From positions 1 to 43,232 of the forward strand of contig JAJOHG010000220.1 in NCBI GenBank assembly GCA_021029095.1: a stretch of 43,232 bases of DNA, in the 5' to 3' direction. This document shows positions 10,275-22,286 of this stretch, piece after piece; within the stretch, counting starts at the first letter, position 1, and every line of letters starts with the position of its first letter. The translations under genes were made by a program, and so were the position numbers. Origin of the DNA: Phellopilus nigrolimitatus (taxonomy: Eukaryota > Basidiomycota > Agaricomycetes > Hymenochaetales > Hymenochaetaceae). The notes below the pieces were generated by a model. It was not told the origin of the DNA, searched no databases, and saw only the letters and a list, made by a program, of their open reading frames with translations.

Positions 10275-11960
10275 TTATTCCGCTTCTTCATCGGGTGCCT
10301 CTCCGTTGGTCTTCTTCTTTTTATTCTTCTTCTTGTCCTCGCGCAGTTTCTTCGTCAGGAGCGTCTTGAGTTCCTCGTCTTCCAGTTCCTTCTCAGTCTT
10401 CACGAGCTCCGGCTTGTACCACACGGGCGGTTGCGTTATAAGCGTCGGCCCAGCCGGAAGCAACGCAATGGTAAAGTGAAATGCGGCCACAAAAGTGTTA
10501 GCCGGAGTATAACTATAAAATGGTCATAAATCAGTTATTCTGTTGGGCCTGATCTGTAAAATAAAAGAGAAAATGAGACTGCTACTAACATCACGTCGTA
10601 CGGCTTCACCAGAGCATGTTGGCAAGCTTCCTGGAGACCCATCCGAGCCTTCTTCTCATCGTCCAACACACGGATGTTGAAAGGGAAGGCGCCAGCTTTT
10701 TTCTGAACCTCAGAGAAGACCGCGCGTGAAGTCTTCATCTTGAGCTGATATGACACAGTCGAATCGCGCTGGTAGACGGTTGCCTTCGCGTCCTCCGTGC
10801 GAGCCTATGGAAGGTATGGCAATCAGTATTTTTCTCCATTTTTTTCACCGCAGATGTCACTCCAGTGATTTAAAAAGAACCTAACCTTTCCATCCTCGCC
10901 CGACGTCACTAAAATGTCGATCCCGTACACCTCGTACTCCGCGAACGTCGCCGTTTCGAAATCTTTCTTTTGCTGCTCGCCAGGGTTTAGGATGATCCTT
11001 TTTTTGCCGTCAATGACGTTTTGCGTCTGCTGGCATGAGAGCATGCCTGGACAAAGTCAATTGATTGGGAAATCAATCGATCAAAGTAGAAGAAAAAACG
11101 CGCACCCTCCACGGCCTTGCAATCCCATGCCGCCGTCACCTTGTTCACCGCGTCTGTTATTGCCCAGTTCTTGTTACCGGCCTTCACAAGGCGCATCGCG
11201 ATCTCCGCCGCGTGCCATGCAGCCTTGATCGCATCCGCCGCTCGACCCGTGACAGGGGCCTCTGGCGTCGCCCCAACAACCAGCGTCTCTGCAGACACGG
11301 ACGCGAAGCCATCGATGTGTGCGCCGAGATGCAATTTTACGACGTCACCCTTCACGAGCGTCTGAGAGGACGCCGGGTCAGACCTAATGTGAAAGTAAGT
11401 CGGTTGATCTAGAAATCTGCGCATATATGCAGCGAATAAGACGACGCACGCAAGGGGCGAGAAGTGTGCGACGCAATTGTTCACGGAGATGGACGTCGGA
11501 AAAGCAATACCTGGTCAAACACACCGGAAGTCGTCGTGAGTATAGCATTTAGTCGGACAAAGAAAATAAACGACGTACCTTTAGCCACCTTCACACCCTT
11601 GACCGCCTTGTTATACACACCGCTCGTTCCCTGATCGAGCAATTTGTCGCCCTCGACGCACAGCTCAAGAATGTTTGCGCCTTCGACGCACAATTCGACG
11701 AGCTTCTTCGTCACATTGTGAACGATGTCTGCCGCAGTCTAACGCAAAGTAAAATAAGGGAAAATGGGGTAAAGCGTCAGAAATTCTCCTTCCTTTCAGC
11801 AATACAAGCAATTAGAATCTTTGAATTTTATCGAATCCTGAAAAGATTCCCCCTCGAAATGAAATATGCGAAGTTACAAGCGAACCTTGTACTTCGTGAT
11901 GTCCGCCTCTGCTGTCGAGCGCGGCTTGTCCTCCACAGGCTTCCCCTCGGCACTTGACAT
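10275..11960 (-). CDS. EBP1/PA2G4-like proliferation-associated protein (pita-bread fold)
   Basis: Homologue of PA2G4/EBP1 (ribosome-associated, related to Schizosaccharomyces Cdb4), a methionine-aminopeptidase-fold protein without peptidase activity. It binds near the ribosomal tunnel exit and acts in ribosome biogenesis and growth. Exons 11960-11886, 11738-11579, 11510-11450, 11383-11106, 11046-10886, 10804-10590 and 10512-10275 give 395 aa, matching human EBP1 (394). Landmarks: [88 protein letters not shown]. The C-terminus is Lys-rich ([18 protein letters not shown]), as in EBP1, where it supports nucleolar location and RNA binding. All seven exons keep frame. The 5' end faces the 3' end of the methyltransferase gene. 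Confidence 0.93.
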
Positions 11961-12574
11961 CGTTCACAGCTATAGGCGATGGGTGTCGACTGAGTAGAAA
12001 ACAAACGGGTTAGAAAACCGAAGGTAGTCGAACTGAATGAACGACGGCGTCGATAGCCTTCCTATTCGGGACACGATGCAATTAACGCCTCCACGTGGGC
12101 GGAGGCGGGAAGGCGCCCACGGCGCCACGACCGAAAACCAATAAATGAACATCAAATGAAACGACTCGACGGAGCAAAAAGAAGAAAGAAAGAAAAAAGC
12201 GTTTCATTCAATAGCTATATATGATAAATGTTATGATACAACGAGGGACTAAGCATGCGTAAAATACATTAGACAGGTGCCGAAATAGACATCCCCGTTC
12301 CACGAAACCGGCGAGGAGCGTCAAAAAATGGGATGAGCGCGAAGGAGAAATAGCGAAGCAACATGAAACACGAGTGTATGTGTGAGACTTAATCTATGGA
12401 GGTGGGAGAATATTTACAGAATATGTAAGTGTTGGATCCGGACAGACCAAAGCGAGTTGTGTATTTTACTGGTGAAGCAGAGCGAGGTTTAAAAAAAAGA
12501 AAAACATTCGAAGGATAGCGTGAAGTCGAGTCCATTGATGGGTGGCTTTTAGTTTTCGCGGACTTTTGAAGAGG
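11961..12574. other. Intergenic region upstream of the EBP1-like gene
   Basis: Promoter side of the EBP1-like gene and 3' side of the methyltransferase gene, both on the minus strand. It contains short purine-rich runs around 12175-12200 and an AT-rich tract around 12215-12240. No coding, repeat or RNA feature recognised. Confidence 0.4.
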
Positions 12575-14496
12575 CTATGGGCCAGTGCGGATGGCGTGCA
12601 CAGGCGTCCTACAAACAAAACCGCGTAGTGAACGGACAATGTCAGGCTTTGCATCTTCTGCATAGAAACGGGCTACATCGTCGCTGTCGCCCTTTTCTCG
12701 CCAATCACACCACTCAGGTTTAGGGAGCATAGGTGGCAAAGGCCAGTTAAGCCCAATGCGGATGACATCGCGCATCCCGATGCGATCTTGCATGTCGCTA
12801 TAGAGGTTAATTTAATGAGTTATCCTAGTGCGTTGAATGATTTTGATGTCGAAAGAGCTCACCATTCCCAGTTGTGGAAGTGCATGTCAAAATCGTCACG
12901 ATCCAGACGGCTGTTCGGTATTGCCCGCTCTAATAGATGGAGTTTCTCGTACTCTGTCCAAATTGCCTCCTTGCAGCCACGTACGGTTTCAACTAAGCGA
13001 AATAGATGCATCCGCGCACGCATATCGTTCCTTGTGTCTGTGTTTAAAGGGTTGTTAGCATCAGGAAGTCGGTGTAACTCCGTTGGCGAAGACGTCTCTG
13101 AACCGGAGCCCACGAGTGTTGAAGACGATGATGACTCCATGGAGAGATGCGAAGACGAGTCTGACGAAGTAGGACTGTACACAACGCGGCTTGGTGGGGG
13201 AAGGACAAACTGTACACCTGGCTGGCTTTGCACTTCTTCAAATGCCGCTTGGAGATAAAACGGTAGCACAGCGAGCACTTGCGGGTTGATAAAACGGACA
13301 TTGAGCATTTGCATGAAAGCTTCCTTCAACGTTGAATGGTCTCTCTGAAACTCCAATATTAAACCCGAAGAAACAGCTCATTCGAAAGCCGATTATATAC
13401 TTACCTGGTCTTGCCGTCCACCAGACACAGTGTCTATACTGCGCGATTTGTCTTGCTGGAGTGATTCATTGTAACTGTCTTCAGTGCCAGAGTCGCCTTT
13501 CTCTGAGAAGACTGTACTCCCCGACGACCGCGAGTAGCTGCACGAGATGCGATTTTGCATAGTTGGGGAGGCGCGGGGAGTGCGAGTGCTAGGCGTCTCA
13601 GGGCATGGAAATATGATATCTTCTTCAATTATCTCCAAGCTTCCTCCTGGCAACAGTATCCGCACAACCTCCTGCAGGAACACGAGTTTAGTGAAACTGG
13701 ACGTTTGGTAAAGTAGTATTTGATCAGATACCTCGATTAGATTTTGCCACTAATACCGATCATCAGTCTTTGAGGAAATTGGCTTGTTAAATTACCCACC
13801 TCGTCTTCAGGAACGCCGAGTCCTATATTCTGCATTCGCGCGAAATCGAACTCTCCGTCAGGGAAGGGTAGGGTTTCTAAGCTACGAGAAGCGGATCAGT
13901 AAGCAATAGTTTGCACCGTTAGGATTACGCACAAATTACCGTGAACCCATTGAACGCGCTCTGCGAGTTTATCTTGCATTGTTAGAGAGAGATTGGGTTG
14001 TCGTTGGTGGATGTCAAATCCAATAAATGTAGTGTCCTAAAGAGCATTAGATAAATTTAGATGCACGGAGGTCGGATAAACTTACCTGCCATTGCTGCGC
14101 TGCCGAAATGACCCACGCTCCCCCTCCACAACCAAGATCGAGCACGCGCCTCGGAGGCTTGTCCAGTATTTGAAGAGTCAAACCGTCGGATTTGTCTGCG
14201 AGATTAACGTGGTCGACCGTGTCACTGTGGGCGTTGTAATCAGACGTTGCCAGGACATTGGGAAGCAAGACTCACAAGTTCAGGTTATGACTTGTGTAAT
14301 GCAATGGGTATGGAACATCTCCCTGCTTCCGATGACGCGCTCGGCCGCGCTCAAGCAGGTCTGCACCAACCTCCTTATGCACTGTGACTGATTCCGCACT
14401 GCCCGCTGAGATGGGGCTTGGCGTGGTCGCCGCAGGAAGGGCGCTGGAGCGCGAGGTGGTGGAAAGCTCGGCGATGTTGATTGAGAGATTGTTCAT
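12575..14496 (-). CDS. SAM-dependent class I methyltransferase, basidiomycete type
   Basis: Predicted soluble methyltransferase; substrate unknown. Exons 14496-14276, 14224-14086, 14036-13940, 13876-13800, 13749-13732 (18 nt), 13671-13405, 13344-12863 and 12797-12575 give 507 aa. After a Ser/Pro/Ala-rich N-terminus, motif I is VLDLGCGGGAW (101-111). FIGFDIHQRQP is the motif II acidic strand, then FDFARMQNIGLGVPEDEW and VRILLPGGSLEIIEEDI form the post-I and motif III regions. A Ser/Thr-rich, probably disordered insert follows (PETPSTRTPRASP... to about residue 270). A C-terminal helical part ends in a Trp-rich section (FHNWECDMQDRIGMRDVIRI). The start is ATG 14496; an open frame four codons longer lacks an ATG. 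The acceptor of exon 7 could be 6 nt upstream (13350). Architecture resembles fungal methyltransferases annotated only by fold. Confidence 0.85.
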
Positions 14497-14783
14497 GGCA
14501 AGTCTCAAAGTTGGTAAGAAAGAAGAAAGAAGTGCGAAAGAAAAAGACGCGAAAGTAAGGTTGACCTGTCAGTGGCTAGAGCATTGTGCCGAGGAGTGAA
14601 CTTCGAGGGACAGAAATCAGACGGTGTACCGGGCTGAATGCATTCATTTAAATTCAATAATATTTATTCTTCAGGCGCTCGCTTCCATACACCCCATATC
14701 TGGTGATCGTCATCTCTTTTTGGCAACCAACGTCGGTGTACATGTCGCGACGGCTCACTCGATCTGTCACCTCAACATCTACC
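14497..14783. promoter_or_regulatory. Shared divergent promoter of methyltransferase and NDUFB8 genes
   Basis: Only 287 bases separate the two divergently oriented start codons (245 if NDUFB8 starts at 14742), so both promoters must lie here. I see AT-rich stretches around 14645-14675 but no clear TATA or CCAAT element. Co-regulation is possible but not shown. Confidence 0.5.
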
Positions 14784-15281
14784 ATGAACACCTCGCTCCG
14801 ACGCCTGGCCGCCAGCAGGCGTACCTTTGTCGCATGCTCCGCTCGGAGGGCGTATGCAACGCCGTCGAAAGACCCGCAGCTCGGGGACTATCCCGTGCTC
14901 CCCGACGTGTCCCGCGGGGTTCTACCCCCGACAGGTTGGTGGGACAACCAGATGCGCCGCAATTTTGGCGATACGGTGCGCAGTCTATACAATCTGTTGG
15001 CAACCAGCTGCTGACATGTAACCACTTCATCTCATCGTCAATAGCTGCATGAGAAGGAGGAACTCTACTCCATGTGGGGGCTTGACGTGCCCAAAATTCC
15101 TCCTAAGACCGCCCTCTTCCAGTTTAGCATCGCCGCGACATTTTTTGGCGGCATTATGCTGTTCGCGTATCTCGTCACACCAGAAAGGTCGGCTGTGCCG
15201 CGGTCATATCCGTACGACGGGCTTGTGAAGGAGCTCGGTGGATTGGAAGAGAATAAGGCGCGTGCTTTCATGGAAACATAG
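14784..15281 (+). CDS. NADH dehydrogenase (complex I) subunit NDUFB8
   Basis: Accessory single-pass subunit of the membrane arm of mitochondrial complex I. Exons 14784-14975 and 15045-15281 give 142 aa. The N-terminus (MNTSLRRLAASRRTFVACSARRAYA) is rich in Arg/Ser with no acidic residues, a typical mitochondrial presequence. The mature part has the NDUFB8 signatures LGDYPVLPDVSRGVLPPTGWWDNQMRRNFGDT, LHEKEELYSMWGLDVPKIPP and a transmembrane helix FSIAATFFGGIMLFAYLVTP. An ATG at 14742 (MSRRLTRSVTSTST...) is also in frame and would add 14 residues; 14784 has the better context (CTACCATGAAC). The 69-nt intron splits GDT/LHEKEE. It converges on the RAD2 gene. Confidence 0.9.
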
Positions 15282-15744
15282 ATGGCTTCTGACCTCATGA
15301 AATTATTGTCTTTAGGCGTCTTCGGAATCCATAGAATCAGACGAAGAGTAGAGCGTGACATCGGTACGCACTATCGAAATGCTTTGTTATATACATTCCC
15401 TCTAGGCTACTTTTTCCGATGCCTACCAAGTTTTTCGATGCCTACCAAGATCAGATGGTCGAAACTACCCGATGCAAGGCGCCCACGAGTTTCCTGGACT
15501 GCAGTGGCTTTTCCATTTTGGAATCATATAGTTAGCTTCAAGCCCGAGCGCTCTTCCTAACGACGAATTTCGAATGGATTGCAGAAAATGTCAAATGAGT
15601 TAGCTAAAAGCTATAAGATACTTATAAAGTAATGTCGAAGGAAACACAACGAAGCTATTAAAGAAATTCTTAGTATCATCTCCGATCTTAATTCATTCTA
15701 ACCCAGCTTCCCGTTCAAACGCCATCCTATCCTGTTTAATTGTT
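15282..15744. other. Intergenic region between convergent NDUFB8 and RAD2 genes
   Basis: Contains both 3' ends. A near-repeat of about 15 bases (GATGCCTACCAAG) occurs at 15418 and 15438. AT-rich stretches at 15600-15680 probably carry polyadenylation signals. Nothing else recognised. Confidence 0.4.
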
Positions 15745-18700
15745 TCAGTCCTGGTACTCAGATCCCCCTGAACCTGATTTGTCCGCCTCCGCTATCGTTT
15801 CCGAGTTTCTCTGTTTCTCTCGCTCATCGGCCGGTGCATCAACATTTTGACCCTGGTACGCTGGGCGTGGTCTCACCCGGTTGCGAAGCGTGATATCACG
15901 CGCTGGTGCAGCAGATGGCGTGCCCCTGAACTCGTCTTCTGAATCTGATCTTGAAACCTTCGCAGCTGCTGGCTTCGTCGGTCTGCGCTTTCGTTTCGTC
16001 TGACTTTTCTCGTTTGCGATCTGCGATGTTGATGCTGACATTTCTCTGCTGCCAGCGCCTCGACTGCGTCCACGAGTAGCGCCCCCTCGTCCCTTTCCTT
16101 TCTTTCCGTGACCACTTTTAGTTTCGCCCTCCTTGCCACCGCCCGTAGTTTCTTTCTTTCTCTTTTTTGCAGCCGGCGGCTGCCCCACCTCCGCATTATC
16201 TCCAGCCGATTCTCCCGACGTCGAGCCAGAACGCGATGCACTCGTGCTGCCTATGTTGTCTCCACCTCTTGCCCTTGCCTGCGCTTTTCTATGCTCCGCA
16301 ACGAGCGTCTGTAGGCGCTGACTTGGATACACCTGGCGCTTGCGTGGCTCGGCGGTGCCGCTCCCCGCGGAGACAGAAAAGAAGTCATTGAGCGACCCTT
16401 GTCGATTTGCGGCAGCTTCCTGAAAAAACGAAAACGAAAAAGAAGTAGGTGTGAGATCCTGAAACCTGAGAAGTGAAAAGTAATGGAGTGAAACAGACCT
16501 GACCACGCTTGTTCATCTTATGAATGATCGGAAGGAGCAGCTCATCAACTTTCCCAGCACCCCATGATAATTCCTCTCTGAAAAAACTAAATGACAGCAG
16601 CCCTATCAAATTTCCAATATACCTTAATAAATGAAGTTAAATTCTCACTCTCGGAGACCGTCAAGATCTGGAAGACCCCATTTGAATGGCTCTTCCGAGG
16701 TGTCAACAACCGGATGATAATACGCATCACGCTGGCCAATGGCTTCAGACATGAATCTGCTCGCGAGAACGTTCATAACTCACCACGGCAGGAATAGGCC
16801 ATTCATTGGATAGGTAGAGATTTTTGAACCGCTTTTTCTGAATATACTTTGTGAATACACTCAAGAAAAAAGAAAATCGACAGAGCTCACGAAGCGCTTC
16901 CTAAAAGTCGAAATGTTGTCTGAATCCTTGTCGCGACCTGTCTGTACCTTCAGCCACCAATCCTTGAACTTATGGAGTCCATCGTCTCCCGGGAACTCTC
17001 TGAGCAATTCCATCGCGACGACGGGGCCGACACCAGGTACGCCCTCGACATAATCGCTGCCCAATAGATACGCAAGCCGCACAAGCGTACCCCGGTCCAG
17101 TCCAAGCTCTCGCGAGAGGTCCGTGAGGAGGAAGCACTCAACGGTTTTTGACTGATTAAACATGTTCTTAAAGACACGCCCGCCTCCGAAAAGGAATACA
17201 TCCGAGTCATCTGTAATGATACCATCGACCAGCCCGAGCTGCACGAGTGCGGCACATTGCGCCTCGGCCTCCATTGGCGCAGTGATGTACGGGATACCGA
17301 AGAGGCGCAGCATAGTCTGTTCAAATTGAAAAAAATTATTCATCCGTTCGAGCGTCGTGGCAAGCTAGCGAAACGCACCATAATCTGCGCAATCATCGCC
17401 TGCGTGACGTCTTCCGAGTCGCGCATTGCGGCTTTGCGCTGCTGATGCAACTGTCGGATCTCTTCGTCAATTTCGTGGCGCACGCTGTCAAGGTCTTTGC
17501 CCTTCACGTGCGCTGCAAATCGCGCGAATTCACCCTCCTCCTCTTGCACGTCCATTTCGTGCGCAGCATCCCAACCTTCATCCTGAGGAACAGCGGCAAC
17601 CTGAAAAGTTTCACTGGTAGAATGAGGTTGAGACCAAGCTTCGTCGTCTGACGAATCTTCGAGGCTCGCTTGATTCGATGCTGGGGGAGGAAGGGCGACA
17701 GCGTGAGGCAACGAAGCGACCTCCAAACTTCTGTCGACATCCAGTCGCGCAGGCGTGGCAGGCAGGTCTAAATCATGTGCATTCTGAGGAGAAGCAACGA
17801 GGTCCGTGGTACGATTGGAGAGTAATGGCGATTCTTGTCCTGCAGCTTCCAGGGAATTCTCAGGGCGAGGAGAGATGTCTATATTTGTGTCTGATACATC
17901 TTGTCGTGGAATTTCAGGAGAACGCTTCCCTGTATCAAAGACACTTTTTGCTAAGTCTTTGGCAGGTTGAGTCGACAGATCGGAAATGGCAGGCACAGGT
18001 AAACTCGGTGTTTCGAAAGTCTTAAATTCAGGAGCAATGGATCCAGGAGAAACATACATATCATGATCCGGGAGGCGCGACGGACTGCGTGAGACCGGCT
18101 GGTACGTGACATTTCGTGAAGGCGTCATTGGAGAACGAATACTTTCTGTACATTCCTTTTCAGAAATTTCTTGAAAGAGCACTTGCTCTCGAACCTTTTC
18201 TTTTTCCGGTGGAACGTCAGGAAGTACCGTCAGATGTGTAGGCACAGCAACCTCTTCCATGTCATCGTCGGATTCGCTCCACGTCTTGTTCTGGTCAACG
18301 GGAGAGGGAGCAAGTAGGGAAGGTTGAGAGAAAAAAGCGGGCGGAGACACTTCTCCAACCCTGCTCCGACCAGTATTAGCAAACTTCAACGCAGTGTCTA
18401 GTCTTGACGGGGTGAAAGGGACATATAGATCGTCTTCCGAATCAGAACGCTCTACAGACCGACGACTTCCAGAAGGACCAGCACGACTTGGAGTCGGAGG
18501 CTCACGAAAGGCATAGGATTCGGCCTTGCGGGACTCCTCGATAGCCTGACGAATCTGTTCGACTTCTTGCTCCTCTAAAGATGCTTGGACAGCTGCCGCT
18601 GTCTCAGCATCCTCAACGCTGTCCGATTCGCTATTATATTCGTACTCGTAATCGACTTCGTCTTGATCTTCTTCGTCGGGAATAAATAAAGGTTGCTTTT

Positions 18701-20208
18701 TCACCACTCTTTTCCTGCGTGGAAAGACGATCTTTGGTCGGCCCTTAGCAGTATCTACTGCCTGTCGTTTCGCTACTCCGTTGAGCGCAAGTTCGCGTTG
18801 ATACTCACGTAGGTCTGGATCAGAAAAGGGAGCAGAAGTAGAAACTTCTGGGCTGCAAAGACAGTCACAAAAAAACTGAATTAGACAAGAAATATTCAAA
18901 ACGAGAACGACATGACATACATGGCCACTTCCTCCATGTCCATGCCGTCGTCGTCGCTTTCTTGGTCAGATTTGATGTGGTCGTCGTCCTGATCCACAAT
19001 GATCGGTTTCTGCTGAGTGCCATCATCCCTAATTCCGAGAACCCACCCCCCAGCTTCCCCTTCGTTCTTAACAAGTAGATATTCTCTGTTCCTCTCGCTT
19101 GCTATGCGTATTGGGATTGTAACATTGGCTTTTCCCATGCTGTCTGTCGTCACGAGGAGCTGCTGCGTCAGCGAATTACGTTGCTTAAGATTTTGTATCT
19201 GTGCTTTCGAAAAGTCGAGCGGCGTGCGCGAGTTGCGCAACATCACCTCCAGACGCTTATACGACGTCTGACGTGACTTAAGCCGCAAGTCACCAATGAT
19301 CTCATATTGAACCTCCGTGGGGAGTTCACGAAAGGCAGAGGAATTGACATCAATGTCCTCCGGACGCATCATCTCAATAAACGTGCGCAGCTCGTCTTCA
19401 GTTGCGAGCCGAGGATCAGGTGCGCTGGAACGTGTTATTTTCGCTACAGCGGCGTCCATGTCTACTTCTGGAAGTCGGTACGGGTCATGATCTTGCCATC
19501 TTGATTTTTTTGCGGAAGAAACAGGCGACTCCTTGGCTTTGCGTGTGTTTTTGTCTGGTGTTGAGGAGGTAGGATGTGTACCGTCAACATCCTCTAGATA
19601 AACAGTGTTTTCGTCAAGGTGAACAGGGCCTTGTGGCACTTTGCTCTTTCCTTTTGACGTTCCCGATGAGCTGAGAGGTCGATAGGTAAGTACCATGTGA
19701 AGTCGGTAAATCCTAGCACTAACCTTTGAGCGTGATTGAGCGCCTCCTTTCTCAGCTGCGCCGCCAGAAGTTTCTCAGCAATCTTAGCGTGGCTATCAGC
19801 AGCGCCACTCTTCTTCTTCTTGCGTTCGCTCTGAGTTCATGTGTCAGCAAATGAGAAGACAAGTATGAAGATCGTTGAAACAAGGTGACGCACGATAGTG
19901 AGTCGCTTCAATGCCGGCGCGCCTCCATCAAACACAAACACTGGCTTGATACCGTAAAACAGAAGTTTACATATCCGACGCAGAAAGCCAAGAACATGAG
20001 CATTAATGAGTGCACGTCCATCCTTGTCGCGCATGGTAGCTTGAAATTGGTAGATCCATATACTCGAGTCGATGGCCATGGACTTCCCCTCCACTGTCTC
20101 AAGCCTGTATATCTTGAATAAGTAGATAACTTCGAGCAAAAGGCGACCAACTTACATTACAGGCCTCCCGACCGGCGTGAGCAAATTCCAGAGCGACTTG
20201 ACACCCAT
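15745..20208 (-). CDS. RAD2: RAD2/XPG (ERCC5) nucleotide-excision-repair endonuclease
   Basis: Structure-specific nuclease that makes the 3' incision in nucleotide excision repair. Exons 20208-20156, 20104-19894, 19830-19724, 19670-18921, 18852-17379, 17316-16891, 16837-16784, 16731-16649, 16577-16499 and 16419-15745 give 1303 aa, within the usual 1000-1300 range. The N-terminal XPG domain starts MGVKSLWNLLTPVGRPV and includes GKSMAIDSSIWIYQF and KPVFVFDGGAPALKR. A long acidic, probably disordered spacer (about 125-865) follows. The XPG-I domain begins at 866: MEAEAQCAAL (E881, E883), ITDDSDVFLFGG (D902, D904), then LLGSDYVEGVPGVGPV (D953), the helix-two-turn-helix. All the acidic metal ligands I can locate are present. 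QGSLNDFF at 1086-1093 fits a PCNA-interacting (PIP) box. The tail is basic (GRSRGAGS, KRKRRPTKP), a likely nuclear signal. Confidence 0.95.
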
Positions 20209-20934
20209 CGCTCAAATAAATTTGGTCCTCTTGAGTTTATCTTGATATTGTATTTCGACAGTTGAGTCTGTCTTGAGCTTCTCGATCTTTCATCTCTTGA
20301 ACTCTTCGGGCATGGAAGGCGAACAGAAATTTACGTTGTCAACTCTATGTCGAAAGCAACGTCCAGCTCGGCACGTCGACGTTGAGCTCAGAGCGTGCCG
20401 ATGATGACTCAGAGACAAAGCCTCGTTGAAACCAAATCGGGTGCTCCGTGCCGATCTCACGAGTCATCTTTCGTTTTGCCACTATCTGGAGAAATTTCGA
20501 CGAAAAGATAAACGTTCTGCAAGCTTAAAATCTTGTTCTGTCGTCCTTGTCTTGCTAAAGTATTTTGATGCACCTTTTCTCTTTTCTTTCATGAGTTTGT
20601 GTAACTCCGAAGCACGACAGCCAGTCGCACTGCTCCGAGTCAAGCCTTTCAATTGTTCTGAAGGGGTGAACTTCTGAAATACACCACCGTCTTCCCCGTC
20701 CTTCAATACACTGCACAAACTTCGGATGCTCTTCATTCCCTTGACCTTCATCAGGAGGATTGTAAGAGAAACGGATGGTTGCGTGATATAGTAGGGCAAA
20801 GCGTGGTCAACACGTGTATCTGCATTAAAGATGTGATGAGGAGCCTGACGTCGACATCCTTCGGCTTCATTTTCGTTTTGCTTTTGGACATTCCCCTGTG
20901 CTTTCCTTTTCTCTGGACTGCGGACACGGAAAAC
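20209..20934. other. Intergenic region between divergent RAD2 and APH-like genes
   Basis: Promoter space of RAD2 (-) and the APH-like gene (+). A minus-strand open frame of 185 codons (20482-21039) starts without an ATG, overlaps the first APH exon and has no recognisable domain, so I do not call it a gene. The first 200 bases next to RAD2 contain several CGTCGA/CGACGT-type motifs, but none I can name. Confidence 0.4.
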
Positions 20935-22286
20935 ATGAATTCGTCTGTCGATTATGACACTCTCAAAAGACTTGTTTTTGATGTCACTGGGTTCAAAGCT
21001 AAAAGCATCGATCAAATAAATCGAGGTCAGCTTATTCAATTGATTTTCCTCGGAAACTTCGCTGATAGGAAAGGATGAAGACGAAATACGTCGAGTATGT
21101 CGACTGTTGACTTTTTATGCTGGTCAGGCTTACGATGACTTCTCTAGAATCTCGAAATCGTCCTCGAGAACGATCTGGTCACAGTATGCAGTCTGATCGG
21201 GTCTCAAGTTCCTCCATACATAATAATGTCAGAGGTAAGGCAGCCATTGGATGTAGTACCCTTGCCATCTGATAACGAGAGCGGTTCAGGTTGCAACGAT
21301 GCATTATATACGTGATTACACGAGTATTCCGGTCCCACGTGTCCTTGCGTATGAAGTAGACTCATCTCATCCTTTGGGATGTTTTCTGCTAACGGAGAAG
21401 GTAGATGTGCCGAGTATACCCTTATTGATTTCTTTTAATCGTCTTGCCTTTAGGCACTTGGCGTTTCGCTCGATATCATACTTCCCAGTTTATCACTTGG
21501 AGATCAGGATCGCGTTGTCGCCCAGATAGCCACATGGTCGGCTAAACTGTCTCGTCATCGCTTTGGCGCCATTGGAAGCCTGTACGCCAACTCGGAAAAT
21601 GGATATCTTGTCGGGCCGATTGTCGCAACTCGGTTTTTCGCGGAAGGCCGGTCACACTTGCGCCTTGACCGCGGGCCATACGCAACAGCGAAAAATTATT
21701 TGCTTGCTTGCACGCAGCGAGAAATCGACTGTGCTCGTACTCTAGTGACCCAGGATGCCTCGTTAAGCTACCAAAGAGATTTGGAGAACTGCAAACTCCA
21801 GGTCGATCAAAGCATGCTTCTCCTGTCTGATCTAGTACAGAAATGCCGAGGGCTTGATGACGATGATCCTGAACTCGCTCCCTTTTCATTTGATTTTCAT
21901 GAAATGGGACCGAGAAATTTCATTATAGCTCGAGATGACCCGACTCGCATTGTGAGCGAACGAACAGTATGCATAATTACACAGTCTGATATCATGGTTT
22001 TCAGATATCAGTCGTTGGCTGGGACTGTATTCAGATCAAACCTCTTTGGCAGTGTGGTCGTATACCCCGATGGCTCCAGACATCCATGTATGATGGCGAC
22101 AATGACACGAAAATCCGACTCTCTACGATCTTTCGACATGCAGTGATCAATGAATTGGGCCGGGACTCTCCACTCATTCGAGCGCTTGACGAAGAAAGTG
22201 TCTCCAGGTGCTCTCTGCACGACCTGTGTGATTATGACGCGTTCAAGGATGGTTTTTTACTTCGACCGACGCTTGAGAGCATGTGA
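20935..22286 (+). pseudogene. Aminoglycoside-phosphotransferase-like (APH) kinase, probably inactive
   Basis: Member of the fungal APH/choline-kinase-like family. Recognisable exons are 20935-21025 (MNSSVDYDTLKRLVFDVTGF...), 21148-21234, 21290-21400 (VATMHYIRDYTSIPVPRVLA), 21454-21951 (ALGVSLDIILPSLSLGDQDR ... SFDFHEMGPRNFII) and 22005-22286 (ISVVGWDCIQIKPLWQ ... RPTLES, stop TGA). Exons from 21148 onward join in phase 0. The first exon ends in phase 1 and the natural junction at 21126 reads TGA and TAG stops in the glycine-rich loop area, so the N-terminal frame is broken unless a micro-exon is missed. The catalytic H-x-D-x(4)-N motif reads HEMGPRN (D replaced by M) and the metal-binding I-D-W reads VVGWD (D replaced by G). 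Loss of both aspartates argues for a pseudogene or pseudokinase. The native substrate is unknown. Confidence 0.65.

Noticed and set aside
20482..21039. 185-codon minus-strand open frame
   Set aside because: No ATG at its start, overlaps the first APH-like exon on the other strand and the divergent promoter, and has no recognisable domain.
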